A model generated the notes under the pieces. That model saw nothing but the letters and a program-made list of their open reading frames with translations. It had not been told where the DNA came from and made no database searches. The position numbers and the translations under genes are program-made. From Ctenosaura bakeri (Eukaryota; Chordata; Lepidosauria; Squamata; Iguanidae), in assembly GCA_948474755.1 (NCBI GenBank), contig CAOLHI010000057.1, positions 310,001 to 374,000 of the forward strand: DNA of 64,000 nucleotides. Reading direction: 5' to 3'. Shown in pieces: positions 1-9,390 of the stretch (positions are counted from its first letter, which is position 1; each line of letters starts with the position of its first letter).

Positions 1-1733
1 GGAGCACTCAGGCCTTGTGCTTTCATTTTCAAAGAAATTTTCCCTCAACAAGCTAATTGGCCTATTTGGAGAAAGAACCAAAGGGTATCCATTTTGCGCT
101 GTCCTCTTGGCGTCATTTGCTTGAAGGGGCTCGACTCCCCTTTGAAGTTTGGACTGATCATAGGAATTTGCAACCTTCAGTCTGCTAAGAAACTCTCCCC
201 TAAGCAGGCGAGATGGGCTGAATTTTTCCAGAGATTCCGATTTAAAATTGTTTTCAAACCTGGCCGAACTAACCAACTGGCGGACCCTCTCTCTCGACTT
301 CCCTGTTTTGCGGAATCCCCTGCTACGTCCTCCCACTCCAATACCTTTTTTTCCTGCCTCCTCTCTGGCTTCTCAAGTGACTACTCGTGCATTAGCAAAG
401 ACAAGGCTTTCTGCCTCCTCTCTTTGTGACTCCGCTCTCCGCGATGCTATCATTCATGCAGCGCATGCAGACTCCTGGCTACCGGCAAACAAGGATAAAA
501 TAGAATGGGTTGACAATCTTCCCCTTTATGGCACCAAGGTCTACGTTCCCCCCGCTGCCCAGCAGGTCTTTATCGTTATCATGATTCCAAACCCGCTGGA
601 CATTTTGGGTTTTTGAAGACATTGCATGCGATTCGGCCTTTTTGGTGGCCTGGATTAAACCCCTCCGTGCAAACTTACATTAAGCAGTGTGCCACTTGCA
701 ACGTTTCTAATCGCCCACATCTAAACCTCAAGGGCTCCTGCAACCTCTGCCTGCGCCTGCTAGCCCCTGGTCGGTCATCGCCTGGATTTTTCGTGTTCTT
801 CCCTCTTCACACGGCTTTCATGTTATTTGGGTTGTTACTGATCACTTTTCCAAGCAATGTCATTTTGTGCCTCTAAAAAAACTACCCCGTGTGACCAGCT
901 GGCTGACCTGTTCGTTAATCATTATGGAAACTTCACGGACTACCTTCGGTGATCATTTCGGACAGGGAAACCAATTTTCACTTCCAAGTTTTGGACTTGT
1001 CTACTGAAAACCCCCGGGAGTCACTAGAAACTCAGCAGTGCTTATCACCCTCAAACAGATGGCCAATCTGACGTTTAACAAATCTCTTGAACAATTTTTT
1101 TAGGTGTTTTGTTTCTAGAACCAGAATGATTGGCTACGCTACCTTTCCCTTCGCTATTGCCATCAATTCTGCGGTTCATACCTCTACTGGGAAACCCCCC
1201 TTTGAAATGTTTACGGCTTCCTTCCTTCTCCTTTCCCCCCTCCCCCCTCTTCCTCCGCTCCTCCTTCTGTTTCTGCTTGGGTCTCTAAATTTTCTGGCAT
1301 TTGGCAATCCGTCTTTAGATGCTATAGCATCGCTAAAGCTTCCCACAAACGTTTGCTGACCGTAAACGGGAGCCTAATCCCCTTTCCAGCCCGGGGTTTT
1401 GGTTTCCTTTCTTCTAAGAACATTTCCTCTCCTTCTCCGTCTAAAAAACTTTCCCCTCGTTTTCTCGGACCTTTTCCTGTGAAAAGGGCTATTAATGATG
1501 TTCTTTTAACTAGATCTCCCTTCTTCCCTCAAGGCTATTTCCTTTTTTTCTTCCAGTTTGCTGAAGAGGGCACCTTCGCTGACTTCTTCGCCGGCTGATG
1601 TTCCTCAACGCCCCGACTGACTTGCTACTGCATTATATTACTATTTAGTTTTCTTGTCTTTCTACTTTTCCCGTGATATTTTCTATATTTTGTGTATCTT
1701 TATGTATATATTTTTTTAAAAAAGTGGGGCAGA
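1..1733 (+). mobile_element. Ty3/gypsy-type LTR retrotransposon, 3' part of pol (decayed)
   Basis: Conceptual translation in shifting frames shows the tail of an RNase H domain (VWTDHRNLQ near 140-175, then [20 protein letters not shown] and a terminal DPLSRLP near 285-303). An integrase follows: a PFWWPGLNPSVQTYIKQCATC zinc-region remnant near 640-705, a VTDHFSK segment near 836-855, an ISDR-like segment near 955-965 and HPQTDGQSD near 1046-1072. After that come a GKPPFEM motif near 1189-1210 and a GPY/F-like LSPRFLGPFPV near 1452-1485. This order (RNase H, then integrase) is that of Ty3/gypsy pol. The catalytic glutamate expected after HPQTDGQS reads as Asp, and there are several frameshifts and stops, so it is inactive. 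The 5' part lies outside the window. No chromodomain is recognisable. Confidence 0.85.
1712..1733 (+). other. Polypurine tract of the gypsy-like element
   Basis: A-rich then G-rich purine run (AAAAAAGTGGGGCAGA) immediately before the TGTGGGAG start of the LTR. This is the expected plus-strand priming site position. Confidence 0.65.
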
Positions 1734-2033
1734 TGTGGGAGTCCTCCATGTTTTATTGTTTTAGGATAGCAGTAGATTGGGGAAATAGTGATAGTAGGCT
1801 GTTAGCTATTCCCAGGCGCCAACCATTCCTTCTGGCTGGAATTTCAAAGGAACCATTTGGCATGATGACGTTCGTTCTTTTACAACTATCTTAGGAGAAA
1901 CTGTCTGTTAAAGTGTAAGGTGGGGGAAAACTTTAATTTGAGCTTTAACGTCTGAAGACAGCATCCCTTACTATGTTCAATAAATCTTCTATTAAGTTTG
2001 TTGATCCGTGTAAGAGTGAATCTGTTCCTGACA
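1734..2033 (+). mobile_element. 3' LTR of the gypsy-like element
   Basis: Starts TGTGGGAGTCC right after the polypurine tract, contains an AATAAA polyadenylation signal near 1979, and ends CCTGACA, giving TG...CA termini. About 300 bp. The end could be 2033 or 2035, because CACA follows. The matching 5' LTR is outside the window. Confidence 0.7.
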
Positions 2034-2038
2034 CAACC

Positions 2039-2924
2039 TGTCAGTGCCGGGCGGAGGCAGGCAGAGGCAGGGGAGCTGGGTGGAGGAGCAGAGCTTTAAT
2101 GCAGCCAGCAACCAAAAAGTACAGCAAACTGTCCTTACCCGGGCAGAGCTTTAACACAGTCTTAACAGAAATAAAGGGTTGCATCACCCAGGAAATAAAA
2201 GGCTGCAAAGGAACAAAAGGCTGGTTACTTCACCAAGGCAGGCAGAGAGGCTGGACACCGGCACGGACAGGTACAAGGCACGGACAGCAGACCACGGTAA
2301 ACCAACGGTTTTGCTCCGTACCCCTCCCCGCCCGGTGCCTGCCTCAAGTAGCTCTCTGAGCCTGGCCCGGCCAATCCGGCGAGGTTTGCGCAGCTGAGGG
2401 CTTGCAGCTGTGCTGTGCCTCACAGCTGGGAGCTTTCCGCCCTCGGCCTCCCTCTCCAACAGCCGCTGGGACCGGCAGACAGCCTCCTTGGCCTGTCGTC
2501 GCTGTTGGAAAGGAGGAGGCGAGGCGGAGACGTGAATCTCCTGCGGATCGGGGCCGTGGGCGGGAGGCGAGGCTTTGGCCTCCTGTGGATCAGGGCCGTG
2601 GGTGGGTGGAGCCCCGGGAGCAGGCCCGGGGCCCCCCCCTCCCCGGCGAGCTGGCCTCCGCCTCTGCCCCGCGCCTGACAGCGGAGGCCCGATCCTGCGG
2701 CCTCCTGGTAGTAGCGCCAGCCCGGCAGCCTCCACGGTCTCTGGCCGAGGCCCGGCGGCCGAGCAGGCCCCGGCGGTGGCGGCCTCCTCCGCGGCCTCCG
2801 GGCAAAGGGCCCGTCGGCCACAGCGGCTTCCGCGGCGTCCTCTGGGGCCTCCGCCGCGCCCGCCTCCGCCTCCGAGGCGGCCTCAGGGACCCCGGCAGGC
2901 CCAGCCTGGCCCGTGCCCCTGACA
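2039..2924. mobile_element. GC-rich solo LTR candidate
   Basis: The block begins TGTCAG and ends CTGACA, a 6-bp terminal inverted repeat with TG...CA ends, and is flanked by CAACC on both sides (2034-2038 and 2925-2929), a perfect 5-bp target duplication. It contains AATAAA signals near 2170 and a TATA-like ATAAAAGG near 2195. Roughly 2400-2920 is strongly GC- and CpG-rich with imperfect internal repeats (GGGGCCGTGGGCGGG and GGGCCGTGGGTGGG). Open frames on both strands here are a by-product of GC richness. Family unknown (endogenous retroviral or gypsy LTR). Confidence 0.55.
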
Positions 2925-2929
2925 CAACC

Positions 2930-4193
2930 AGTACTGTCATGCACCCATGCCCACACAAAGTCCCCGATGACACTATCCAAGGGTTGAGCGGGAGAAAATG
3001 GCAGTCCAGTTCCAAAATCATGGCTGTGTGTTGACTATCTCCTACAGTAGTGAAAGGAAGTGAAATAAAATGTAGAACTCACATCCACCTATATTACTGC
3101 TAAGTAAGCCTTACACCACTTTACAAATTGTCACCCCAACCATTCCGTAAAAACACCTCTTTTTACACACAATATGCTGAGCTTCTCCGAGGACATAGTT
3201 TATAACAGAAGCCTAGCTCAGATTATGTAGAAGTTTTAATTGTAACATAACACGTAACTAAAATTGTGGTTGAAAAGGGGAACTGCAGTGTTGTTTAAGA
3301 ATGTTTTATACATTATGTTGTTTGGCTAATGGCTTGTATATGAGCTTTGTTTACCATAAGTGCACAAATTGAGGTGGGCTGTTAACTATCTAGCTCCTTT
3401 ATTTCCTATCAATAAGAGACAAAATATCTTGCAGAAGAGCTTTTTACAGGTTTGGTTGTATAACAATAATGGTTAGGCGTTATCTTTGTCTTGGCTCGTT
3501 TGGAGTAAAGAATTGGTAGTTTCTGGTTTCTCTTTGGCGCATTTACAGGCTGGGTTCGTTTTCCACCAAATAACCCTCACTGATGCACTGTGCTCCAATA
3601 TACTATACTCTCCAAGCTTCTGGTCTCTTTGCCTGCTGGTGTTTATGGACAGATGTTTATGGACATTTTCATCTATAAAACATTGAGGCAGTGTGATTCT
3701 TATATTCCCTCCCCAGTGATGGCACTGTCTTATTCTGCTAAATGGGGATATCAGCCAAAGATCTGAGAAATGCAGTAGCAATGTCTGGATACCTGTGATT
3801 TTCATTACATTGAATATTTTATATCTCTCATTTCTGTTTTATTCTTAAAATTATAATTCAGTCATTTTCCTCTTTCACACTGACTTTGCTCCCCTGTGAG
3901 TTCCATCCCCTTGGCTATAATTTTCCCCTGCTATTTCTACCAGTTGTCTTTAATCTTGCTGCATAAACTGGCTGGTTCTGAGTACTTTTCTGAGTATGTT
4001 CACTACACCCAGGATGGCAATAGTTTTTCTAAGTGATGACTACCCTCACTAAACTGCCAAGGCATAAATATACCAGAGGAATATTCATCTTCTTCTGGAA
4101 ATGATAGTAGCATTATTCTTTTTCCTTCCTTCCTTCTGTACCATAGAATTTGACTCAAAATGGCTATAGAAGCTATTTGACAGCACTGTGGTC
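2930..4193. other. Unclassified intronic sequence
   Basis: AT-rich single-copy-looking sequence after the LTR block. No exon-like frame with splice borders and no repeat I can name. Confidence 0.5.
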
Positions 4194-4194
4194 T

Positions 4195-4552
4195 TTCATA
4201 TTTCTCCTTTCTTTATGAGAAGAATGGCCCTTGAGTCACCATGAGAGATATGAAGATTCCAAAGGAGCCAACATGGTTGGACTGGATGGCCCCTGTGTTC
4301 TCTTCCAACTCTATGATTTTATGATTCTTTGATTCTATGAAATATAGGATGGAGGACATGTGGCTGGATAACAGTACATATGAAAGGGATCTAGGAGTCT
4401 TGGTAGACCACAAGCTGAACGTGAGTCAGCAGTGCAATGTGGCTGCCAAGAAAGCCAATGTAATTATTTCATATTTCTTCTTTCTTTATGAGAAAAATGG
4501 CCCTTGAGTCACCGTGCAAGATACGAAGATTCCAAAGGAGCCAACATGGTTT
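4195..4552. repeat. About 80-bp direct repeat flanking two CR1 pieces
   Basis: 4195-4276 and 4468-4550 are near-identical; both contain TTTCTTTATGAGA, GAATGGCCCTTGAGTCACC (AAATGG in copy two) and GATTCCAAAGGAGCCAACAT. Between them are a CR1 3' terminus and a CR1 internal piece. Confidence 0.85.
4277..4462 (+). mobile_element. CR1 LINE fragments in scrambled order
   Basis: 4277-4340 is a CR1 3' terminus (GGACTGGATGGCCCCTGTG, then TCTTCCAACTCTATGATT and degenerate octamers like the ATTCTRTG repeats that end CR1). It is directly followed by 4343-4462, an internal CR1 coding piece (GAAAGGGATCTAGGAGTCTT, GACCACAAGCTGAACGTGAG). In an intact element the coding piece lies upstream of the tail. Confidence 0.8.
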
Positions 4553-4594
4553 TCAGAACAAATGTTCATGAGTGGAGTTAAGGCTGTGTGTACG

Positions 4595-4795
4595 AGCCTT
4601 TCTGCACTGCACTGTTATAGTGCTATTGTTCCACTCTCAACATCCTCCTGAATTCTGGGGTTTGTAGTTTACTGAGACCAAAGAGCTCTCTGGCTGAGAA
4701 TTCTAAAGCCCCCTCCCTAGACTGCAAACCTCAGGATTCTATGGGATGTTGAAAATGGAATAATATCACTATAAGAATGTTGTGCAGAAAAATCC
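4595..4795. mobile_element. Palindromic DNA-transposon copy (old)
   Basis: Left end AGCCTTTCTGCACTGCACTG and right end TTGTGCAGAAAAATCC are inverted. Internal GGGGTTTGTAGTTTACTGAG and CTGCAAACCTCAGGATTC are shared with the other copies. It is diverged and its target duplication is not recognisable. Confidence 0.75.
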
Positions 4796-5690
4796 TGCAT
4801 TTTATCTGAATCAGTGAATCTTTATAGAAGCAATATTGAAAAAAAACTGGTGAAATGAAGTCTGCTTCTGAGTGAACAAATCTGTCAGTTTCAGTTTTGC
4901 TAAACTTCATTTTTTTCCAACTTTAAGTTGGTTTTGTCTCAGTTCAGATTCTAATCTGAAACTATATCCTGTAATATTCACTTGTCCTGCTATACACACT
5001 GTATGAAAATGTGTATAATATACATATTTCTTGCAAGCATGCTTATTACTTTCATATACATATTTCTTCCAATATAAACTGCTTCTGTATAGTTTTTTTT
5101 TTTGTTAAAGTACACATCTTTTAGTATGTATATTTTCTAATGAGAAATGGCATCAGAAAACTCTGGAGAAAATGTGGAGATCGAAATAAAACCATATTTC
5201 TGTTTGTGTTTTGGTTCAGAAAATGTGAATTATGTGAATTCATATTAAAATGTGAACTGAACTGATCTCTTCTCCACTTGTTCCTTTTTCTGTTCCATTC
5301 TGTTCATTGCTACTGTTACTGATGGTGATGATGCTAATACTAATAATACTAATAAAATTATTATATGTTGTCTTTGGTTCATGCAATGTCAAATGCCGCA
5401 TACTGTCATGTATTGATTGCTTTTAAAACATTTACGGCATACCTTTCAGCCCGAATGCACTCACCGATGCAATGTACATTGGGTCTGCATGGGGTTTTCC
5501 AACCAAGTCCAGACCCACTGCTCTTTAGCAAGATTGTTCTACCCTGTGCAATCAGGCAGTGGAGCTTTTTAATGTGCAGCTTTTATTCACAAATAGAAAG
5601 CTCCAGTCTGATTCAGAAGCCTCAGACACAGAAACCAGCCTTCTGGTAGTCCCAATCCAACTCTTTGGGGTTCCCAGTGGTACCACTCCC
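4796..5690. other. Unclassified AT-rich intronic sequence
   Basis: No exon or nameable repeat. It contains short T runs near 5092-5104 and an AATA-rich stretch near 5335-5360. Confidence 0.5.
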
Positions 5691-5694
5691 TAGT

Positions 5695-6375
5695 CCTTAC
5701 ATATGTCTACTCCAGACTATGTGAATGACCTTTTCTCCCCATATGAGCCTGCCTGAATGTTAAGATCCTTGCAGGAGGGCTTTCTCTTGCTCCCACCATG
5801 TTTTAAACCACTGGAGTCCATGTTCCTGGCTGCTCTAAGGCTATGGAACTCTCTTCTATGGCCTTTTCCGCACTAGTCTGTTATAGCGCGATGATTCCAC
5901 TTTCAACATCCTATGGAATCCTGGGGTTTGCAGTTTCAGGAGGGGCCTGGCGGCCCCTCCCGAAAATGCAAACCCCAGGATACCATAGGATGTTGAAAGT
6001 GGAATCATCACGCTATAACAGGCTGGTGCAGAAAAGGCCTATGAGAGACCAGCGTGGCCACCTCACGCTTTCTCCTTCTAGCAGCACATAAATATTTTTT
6101 TATATTATTTGAACAAACATTTGGTGACTGTGTGGCAATGTGGAAGGGTCTTTTATGGAGTGCACATGCTGCATTCATTTTTTACTGTTCCTGTTAACAT
6201 TTGAAATGATTTTATTTATTTAAGAATGATGTTTTAATATGGTATCTTATTTGTGTTTTAGCTTTTTTAATATATATATACCTATACATACATAATTGTG
6301 TACTTTGCTTTAGTGTATAAGCTATCTTGGCTTCCATTCAGGGAGAAAGATGGATATAAATTGAATGGCTATGTA
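5695..6375 (+). mobile_element. L2-like LINE 3' relic interrupted by a palindromic element
   Basis: Translation before the interruption resembles the C-terminus of L2 reverse transcriptase (..AALRLWNSL), continuing after 6040. The 3' tail GCTATCTTGGCTTCCATTC and GAGAAAGATGGATATAAAT near 6320-6362 resembles the L2-type tail. The interruption is the palindrome at 5860-6039. Confidence 0.6.
5860..6039. mobile_element. Palindromic DNA-transposon copy with TAT target duplication
   Basis: 180 bp, starting GGCCTTTTCCGCACTAGTCT and ending GGTGCAGAAAAGGCC. The two halves are inverted copies over almost their whole length, around a short centre of GGCCTGGCGGCCCC. Flanked by TAT at 5857-5859 and 6040-6042. 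Removing it rejoins an L2 sequence. No coding capacity, so it is a MITE-like non-autonomous element. The 3-bp duplication and GGCC terminus are most like PIF/Harbinger, but that is an inference. Confidence 0.9.
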
Positions 6376-6559
6376 AATATATAAATAATATACCGCATGG
6401 TTTCATTACCTGGTTGTTTCTCATTTTTTGGTATGTTTTTTCCTCCATTCCAAAAATTTCATCGATTATTGCATAGTTACAAGCACTTAGAGGTTTAAGA
6501 AAGGGCATGCTGGTGATGTGGGTCCTACATAGATTGTTCAATTATTTTGTAAAAATAAC

Positions 6560-6680
6560 TTTTATATATATTTTTACTAGTGTTAATTTTGGTCTGTGTT
6601 GGTGGTTAATATTTTATAAGTTGCCATGAGTCCTAGTATTGGCTAAAAGAAAGGATGTAAATGCAATTAAATAAATAAAT
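6560..6680 (+). mobile_element. L2-like 3' tail
   Basis: Shows the pattern GTTGCCATGAGTCCTAG then AGAAAGGATGTAAATG and (AAAT)n, which matches L2-type LINE tails in squamates. No coding part is left. Confidence 0.5.
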
Positions 6681-6889
6681 AGCAATAGCATGTGTATTTC
6701 TATACCGCTTATCAGCTAAGTGCTCTCCAAGCTGTTTACAATGTTTTTAGCTAATTGCCCCCAACAAGCTGGGTACTCATTTTACCAACCTGTGGAAGGA
6801 TGGAAGGCTGAGTCAACCTGGAGCCTGGCAAGATCAAACTCACAAACTTGTGGCTGCAGTACCAACATCTATCCACTGCGCCACCAGGC
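6681..6889 (-). mobile_element. tRNA-derived SINE with target duplication
   Basis: Read on the minus strand it starts GCCTGGTGGCGCAGTGGATA (A-box-like), then CCACAAGTTTGTGAGTTTGA (B-box-like), GGTTGACTCAGCCTTCCATC, GGTAAAATGAGTACCCAGCT and an ATTGTAAACAGCTTGGAGAG tail ending in GCTATTGCT. ATAAATAAAT flanks it at 6671-6680 and 6890-6899. Confidence 0.85.
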
Positions 6890-7045
6890 ATAAATAAATG
6901 TACTATTGCCTTTGGCTCCATACATCAGTGAACTGTAAGCTCTTAAGAGGTTCTCTTAAATCACATTCATTCATTGGACTGAATGAGGTTCCCTGTTCTT
7001 TTTTAGAGTAGAATAAAAGAACCCACATAGTCGTTGGCCATTAAG

Positions 7046-7423
7046 TTTGTTGTTGTGGGCCTTCAAGTCATTTCTGACTAATGGTGACCCTAAGGTGAAG
7101 CTATCTCAGGGTTTTCTCTGGCTGAGAGTGTGTGATACACCCAAGGTCATCCAGTTGGTTTCCATGGCCAAATAGTAAATCGAACCCTGAGGCCTTTCCT
7201 CATTACACTGTTACAGTGCTATTATTCCAGTTTCAGTATCCTGCAGAATTCTGGGGTTTGTAGTTTATTGAGGTCAAAGAGGTCTCTAGCTGAGAATTCT
7301 AAATGTCCCTCTCTAAACTGCAAACCCCAGGATTCCATAGGGTGTTGAAAGTGGAATAATTGCACTATAGCACTCTTGTCCCCAGCATCCAGTGCACTAA
7401 CCACTACACCACACTGGCTCTCT
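7046..7423 (-). mobile_element. Sauria-type SINE interrupted by a palindromic element
   Basis: On the minus strand: GAGCCAGTGTGGTGTAGTGG (A box), then after the insertion GGTTCGATTTACTATTTGGC (B box), GGATGACCTTGGGTGTATCA and the Bov-B-like end AGAAATGACTTGAAGGCCCA. The palindrome at 7191-7380 splits the tRNA region. Confidence 0.85.
7191..7380. mobile_element. Palindromic DNA-transposon copy inside a SINE
   Basis: Left end GGCCTTTCCTCATTACACTG. Internal TTCTGGGGTTTGTAGTTTAT and CTGCAAACCCCAGGATTCCA are inverted arms. The right end is eroded (ACTATAGCACTCTTGTCC), so its exact border is uncertain. It is preceded by TGA. Confidence 0.8.
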
Positions 7424-7527
7424 GGCCCTTAGGTGAAAGCATCTTATTTGAAATGGAAGATATTTCATATGGAATTTGTAGGAAACCCCTGATACTATGT
7501 GACATTTTCTTTCTTTTACATTTACAG

Positions 7528-7746
7528 GAAATGACAACAGTGAAACCCTTCCGGAATCTATCCCATCTGCTCCTGGGACACTGCCCCATTTTATTCAGGA
7601 GCCAGATGATGCCTACATTATTAAAAGCAACCCTATTGTGTTGCGCTGCAGAGCTGCACCTGCAATGCAAATCTTCTTCAAGTGCAATGGAGAGTGGGTC
7701 CACCAAAATGAGCATGTCTCCGAAGAGAGCACAGATGAAAGTACAG
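7528..7746 (+). CDS. UNC5D: UNC5-family netrin receptor exon (first half of Ig1 domain), likely UNC5D
   Basis: Internal coding exon of 219 bases with phase 2 in (two bases finish a Gly codon) and phase 1 out. The acceptor is a pyrimidine-rich tract ending TTTACAG, and the donor is ACAG|GTAAGG. The frame is open throughout and encodes an acidic leader ending [17 protein letters not shown], then the first strands of an immunoglobulin domain, with cysteines in VLRCR and FFKCNGEW followed by VHQNEH. In the UNC5 family (receptors for netrins and FLRT proteins that control axon repulsion, migration and survival) this is the start of Ig1, the distal extracellular domain. [10 protein letters not shown] with [14 protein letters not shown] is, as I recall, closer to UNC5D than to UNC5A, B or C, but no alignment was run. 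The partner exon is 52 kb downstream on the same strand in matching phase. The signal peptide exon lies outside the window. Confidence 0.93.
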
Positions 7747-8953
7747 GTAAGGGAGGGATGGGCTTCCATGCAATTTTGAAGATGTTATCTTTTCAAAATA
7801 CCTCAGTAGCTGTGATTTCAAAATATAGAATGTAGGATCCAAATAGGAACCATGCCATCCAACTTTCATTTTATGTTTTAATATGGTGCAAATGTGCCAA
7901 CTTCATGGCCTCTGGTATTTCCTCTTATGCTTTATAACCTTCAAGCTGACTTGGACCAAGCAGCCTCTTGGTAGAGAACGTTGGAGACTGTCAAATAGAG
8001 GAGTCTTCTCTGTACAGTAGGACAAATGGCCATCCAACTGTATTAACAATATCTTGAAAAATTACATGTACTTAGGTTTTTGCAATATTCCATTTTGCAA
8101 ATACGTTTGAATTTTATCTGACTAAATCAGTTGGCTTAAGGGCACATAATTGATCAAATAAAATTGTCAACTTTATGAATGATCTATCACCTATTTTATC
8201 TGTCTCTTGTTTGTCTCCCTCTGTCTCTCTCTGGCTACCTGTGCACTTGTGCCTATTATTCAAGGAGCTCTAAGAAATTTGAGGAAGTTCCTAAAGTTCA
8301 CATGTCTGTAAACAATAGGTAGAAACGTACAGAAAGTCCTAGGTTAAATTCATACATCTCTCTGCCCTGATAATCCAGAAGGCTCAGAGCTAACTGTTCG
8401 GGGCTAGGTAGATTAATTGTCTGACTCGGTAAAAGATTTTAACTATGGTGCTGTCCTCTTCATGTCTACTCATTATGTCAATAATAAGAAGTTATCTGTA
8501 TTCCATCACTTCCATGTGAATGTCTTCACAAAACTAAGATCTCACATTATGCCTTTGTTTTCTCAGAAGGCTCTTATAAGGAATGGCTGGTATAGCAACA
8601 TTGTTTATGTGTTCTGCAAAACTGCTTGATAATGAGGTTTATAAGGATTCATGTGAAAAAGGATTCATGTGAAAAAAATAATAACTTTGTCTTTTAGTTA
8701 GGAAGAATTTTGTTGCACCTAGAGAAGTGGTATGTTTTTATTGTATAATAAAGAAAAACATGGTTAGACTTCTGATAGGGACATGCATTCATATCACTTA
8801 CATTTGCAGATGTCCTTTTTATGGCAGGGAGGGATGCTAAGGGGACTGGTATTCCCTTCTTCCCTACCTAGTACCTCCTTCCCAACCAACTGATAAGCCC
8901 CCATGCTATCTTACATGGCCATCCACTATTTATTGCCAAGAAGGCAGTCTCAG
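7747..8953. other. Intronic sequence after the first exon, nothing classified
   Basis: No repeat I can name, apart from a 16-17 bp perfect tandem duplication (AAGGATTCATGTGAAAA) at about 8644-8676. Confidence 0.5.
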
Positions 8954-9390
8954 GCCTTTTCCGCATTTTATTTTTGAAATGGGCCGGTGCATCCTCCCAC
9001 AAGGACATTCACACTTGGGGGCGAACTGGGTTCGGACTACTTACTGTTTGTCCGGACTTCAGCCCGCTCCGGAACGCCCAGAACTGGTGGCTGCCTGTGC
9101 TATTGAAAGACCGATTAAAAGAGGACTTTCAATATTGTGGTGCGCTCCAGCCCGTCGCTCTGTAAAGTATAGATCTACAGGCTCGCTCCGGTGTGAGTCT
9201 GCAGATCTTCTGGGGCGGGCTTCCGGCTGGAGAGCTTCTCCGATTGGTGGACAGCCTCCACCAACCAGAAGCCTCCATTTTCGTCTCCGGAGAGTGTGTA
9301 CAGCAGGCACAGACAGCTCCGAACCAACGTGGATTCTCAGGGGGAGTGTGCCAGTCCAGACTGCCCCATTTCTCCTCCAAAGTGCGGAAA
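8954..9390. mobile_element. Longer relative of the palindromic family, TCA target duplication
   Basis: About 437 bp with left end GGCCTTTTCCGCATTTTATT and right end AAAGTGCGGAAAAGCCC, flanked by TCA on both sides. The interior is GC-richer than the flanks and unlike the short palindromes (for example GGCTCGCTCCGGTGTGAGTC). Open frames on both strands have no recognisable domain. Confidence 0.8.

Larger units (their letters stand above)
1..7527 (+). other. UNC5D: Upstream UNC5D intron, partial
   Basis: Everything upstream of the first recognised exon is non-coding for the host gene. By position it should be the 3' end of the preceding intron, because the exon starts in mid-codon and must be joined to an upstream exon. 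Contents are a gypsy-like element, CR1 and L2 relics, SINEs and palindromic elements. Confidence 0.7.

Noticed and set aside
2184..3034. Long open frames on both strands in the GC-rich block (up to 210 codons)
   Set aside because: Frames overlap on all strands, are Pro/Arg/Gly/Ala-rich and lack domains. They follow from GC richness inside an LTR-like block.
7360..7869. Alternative frames across the first exon
   Set aside because: They are shadows of the UNC5 exon in the wrong frame or strand.
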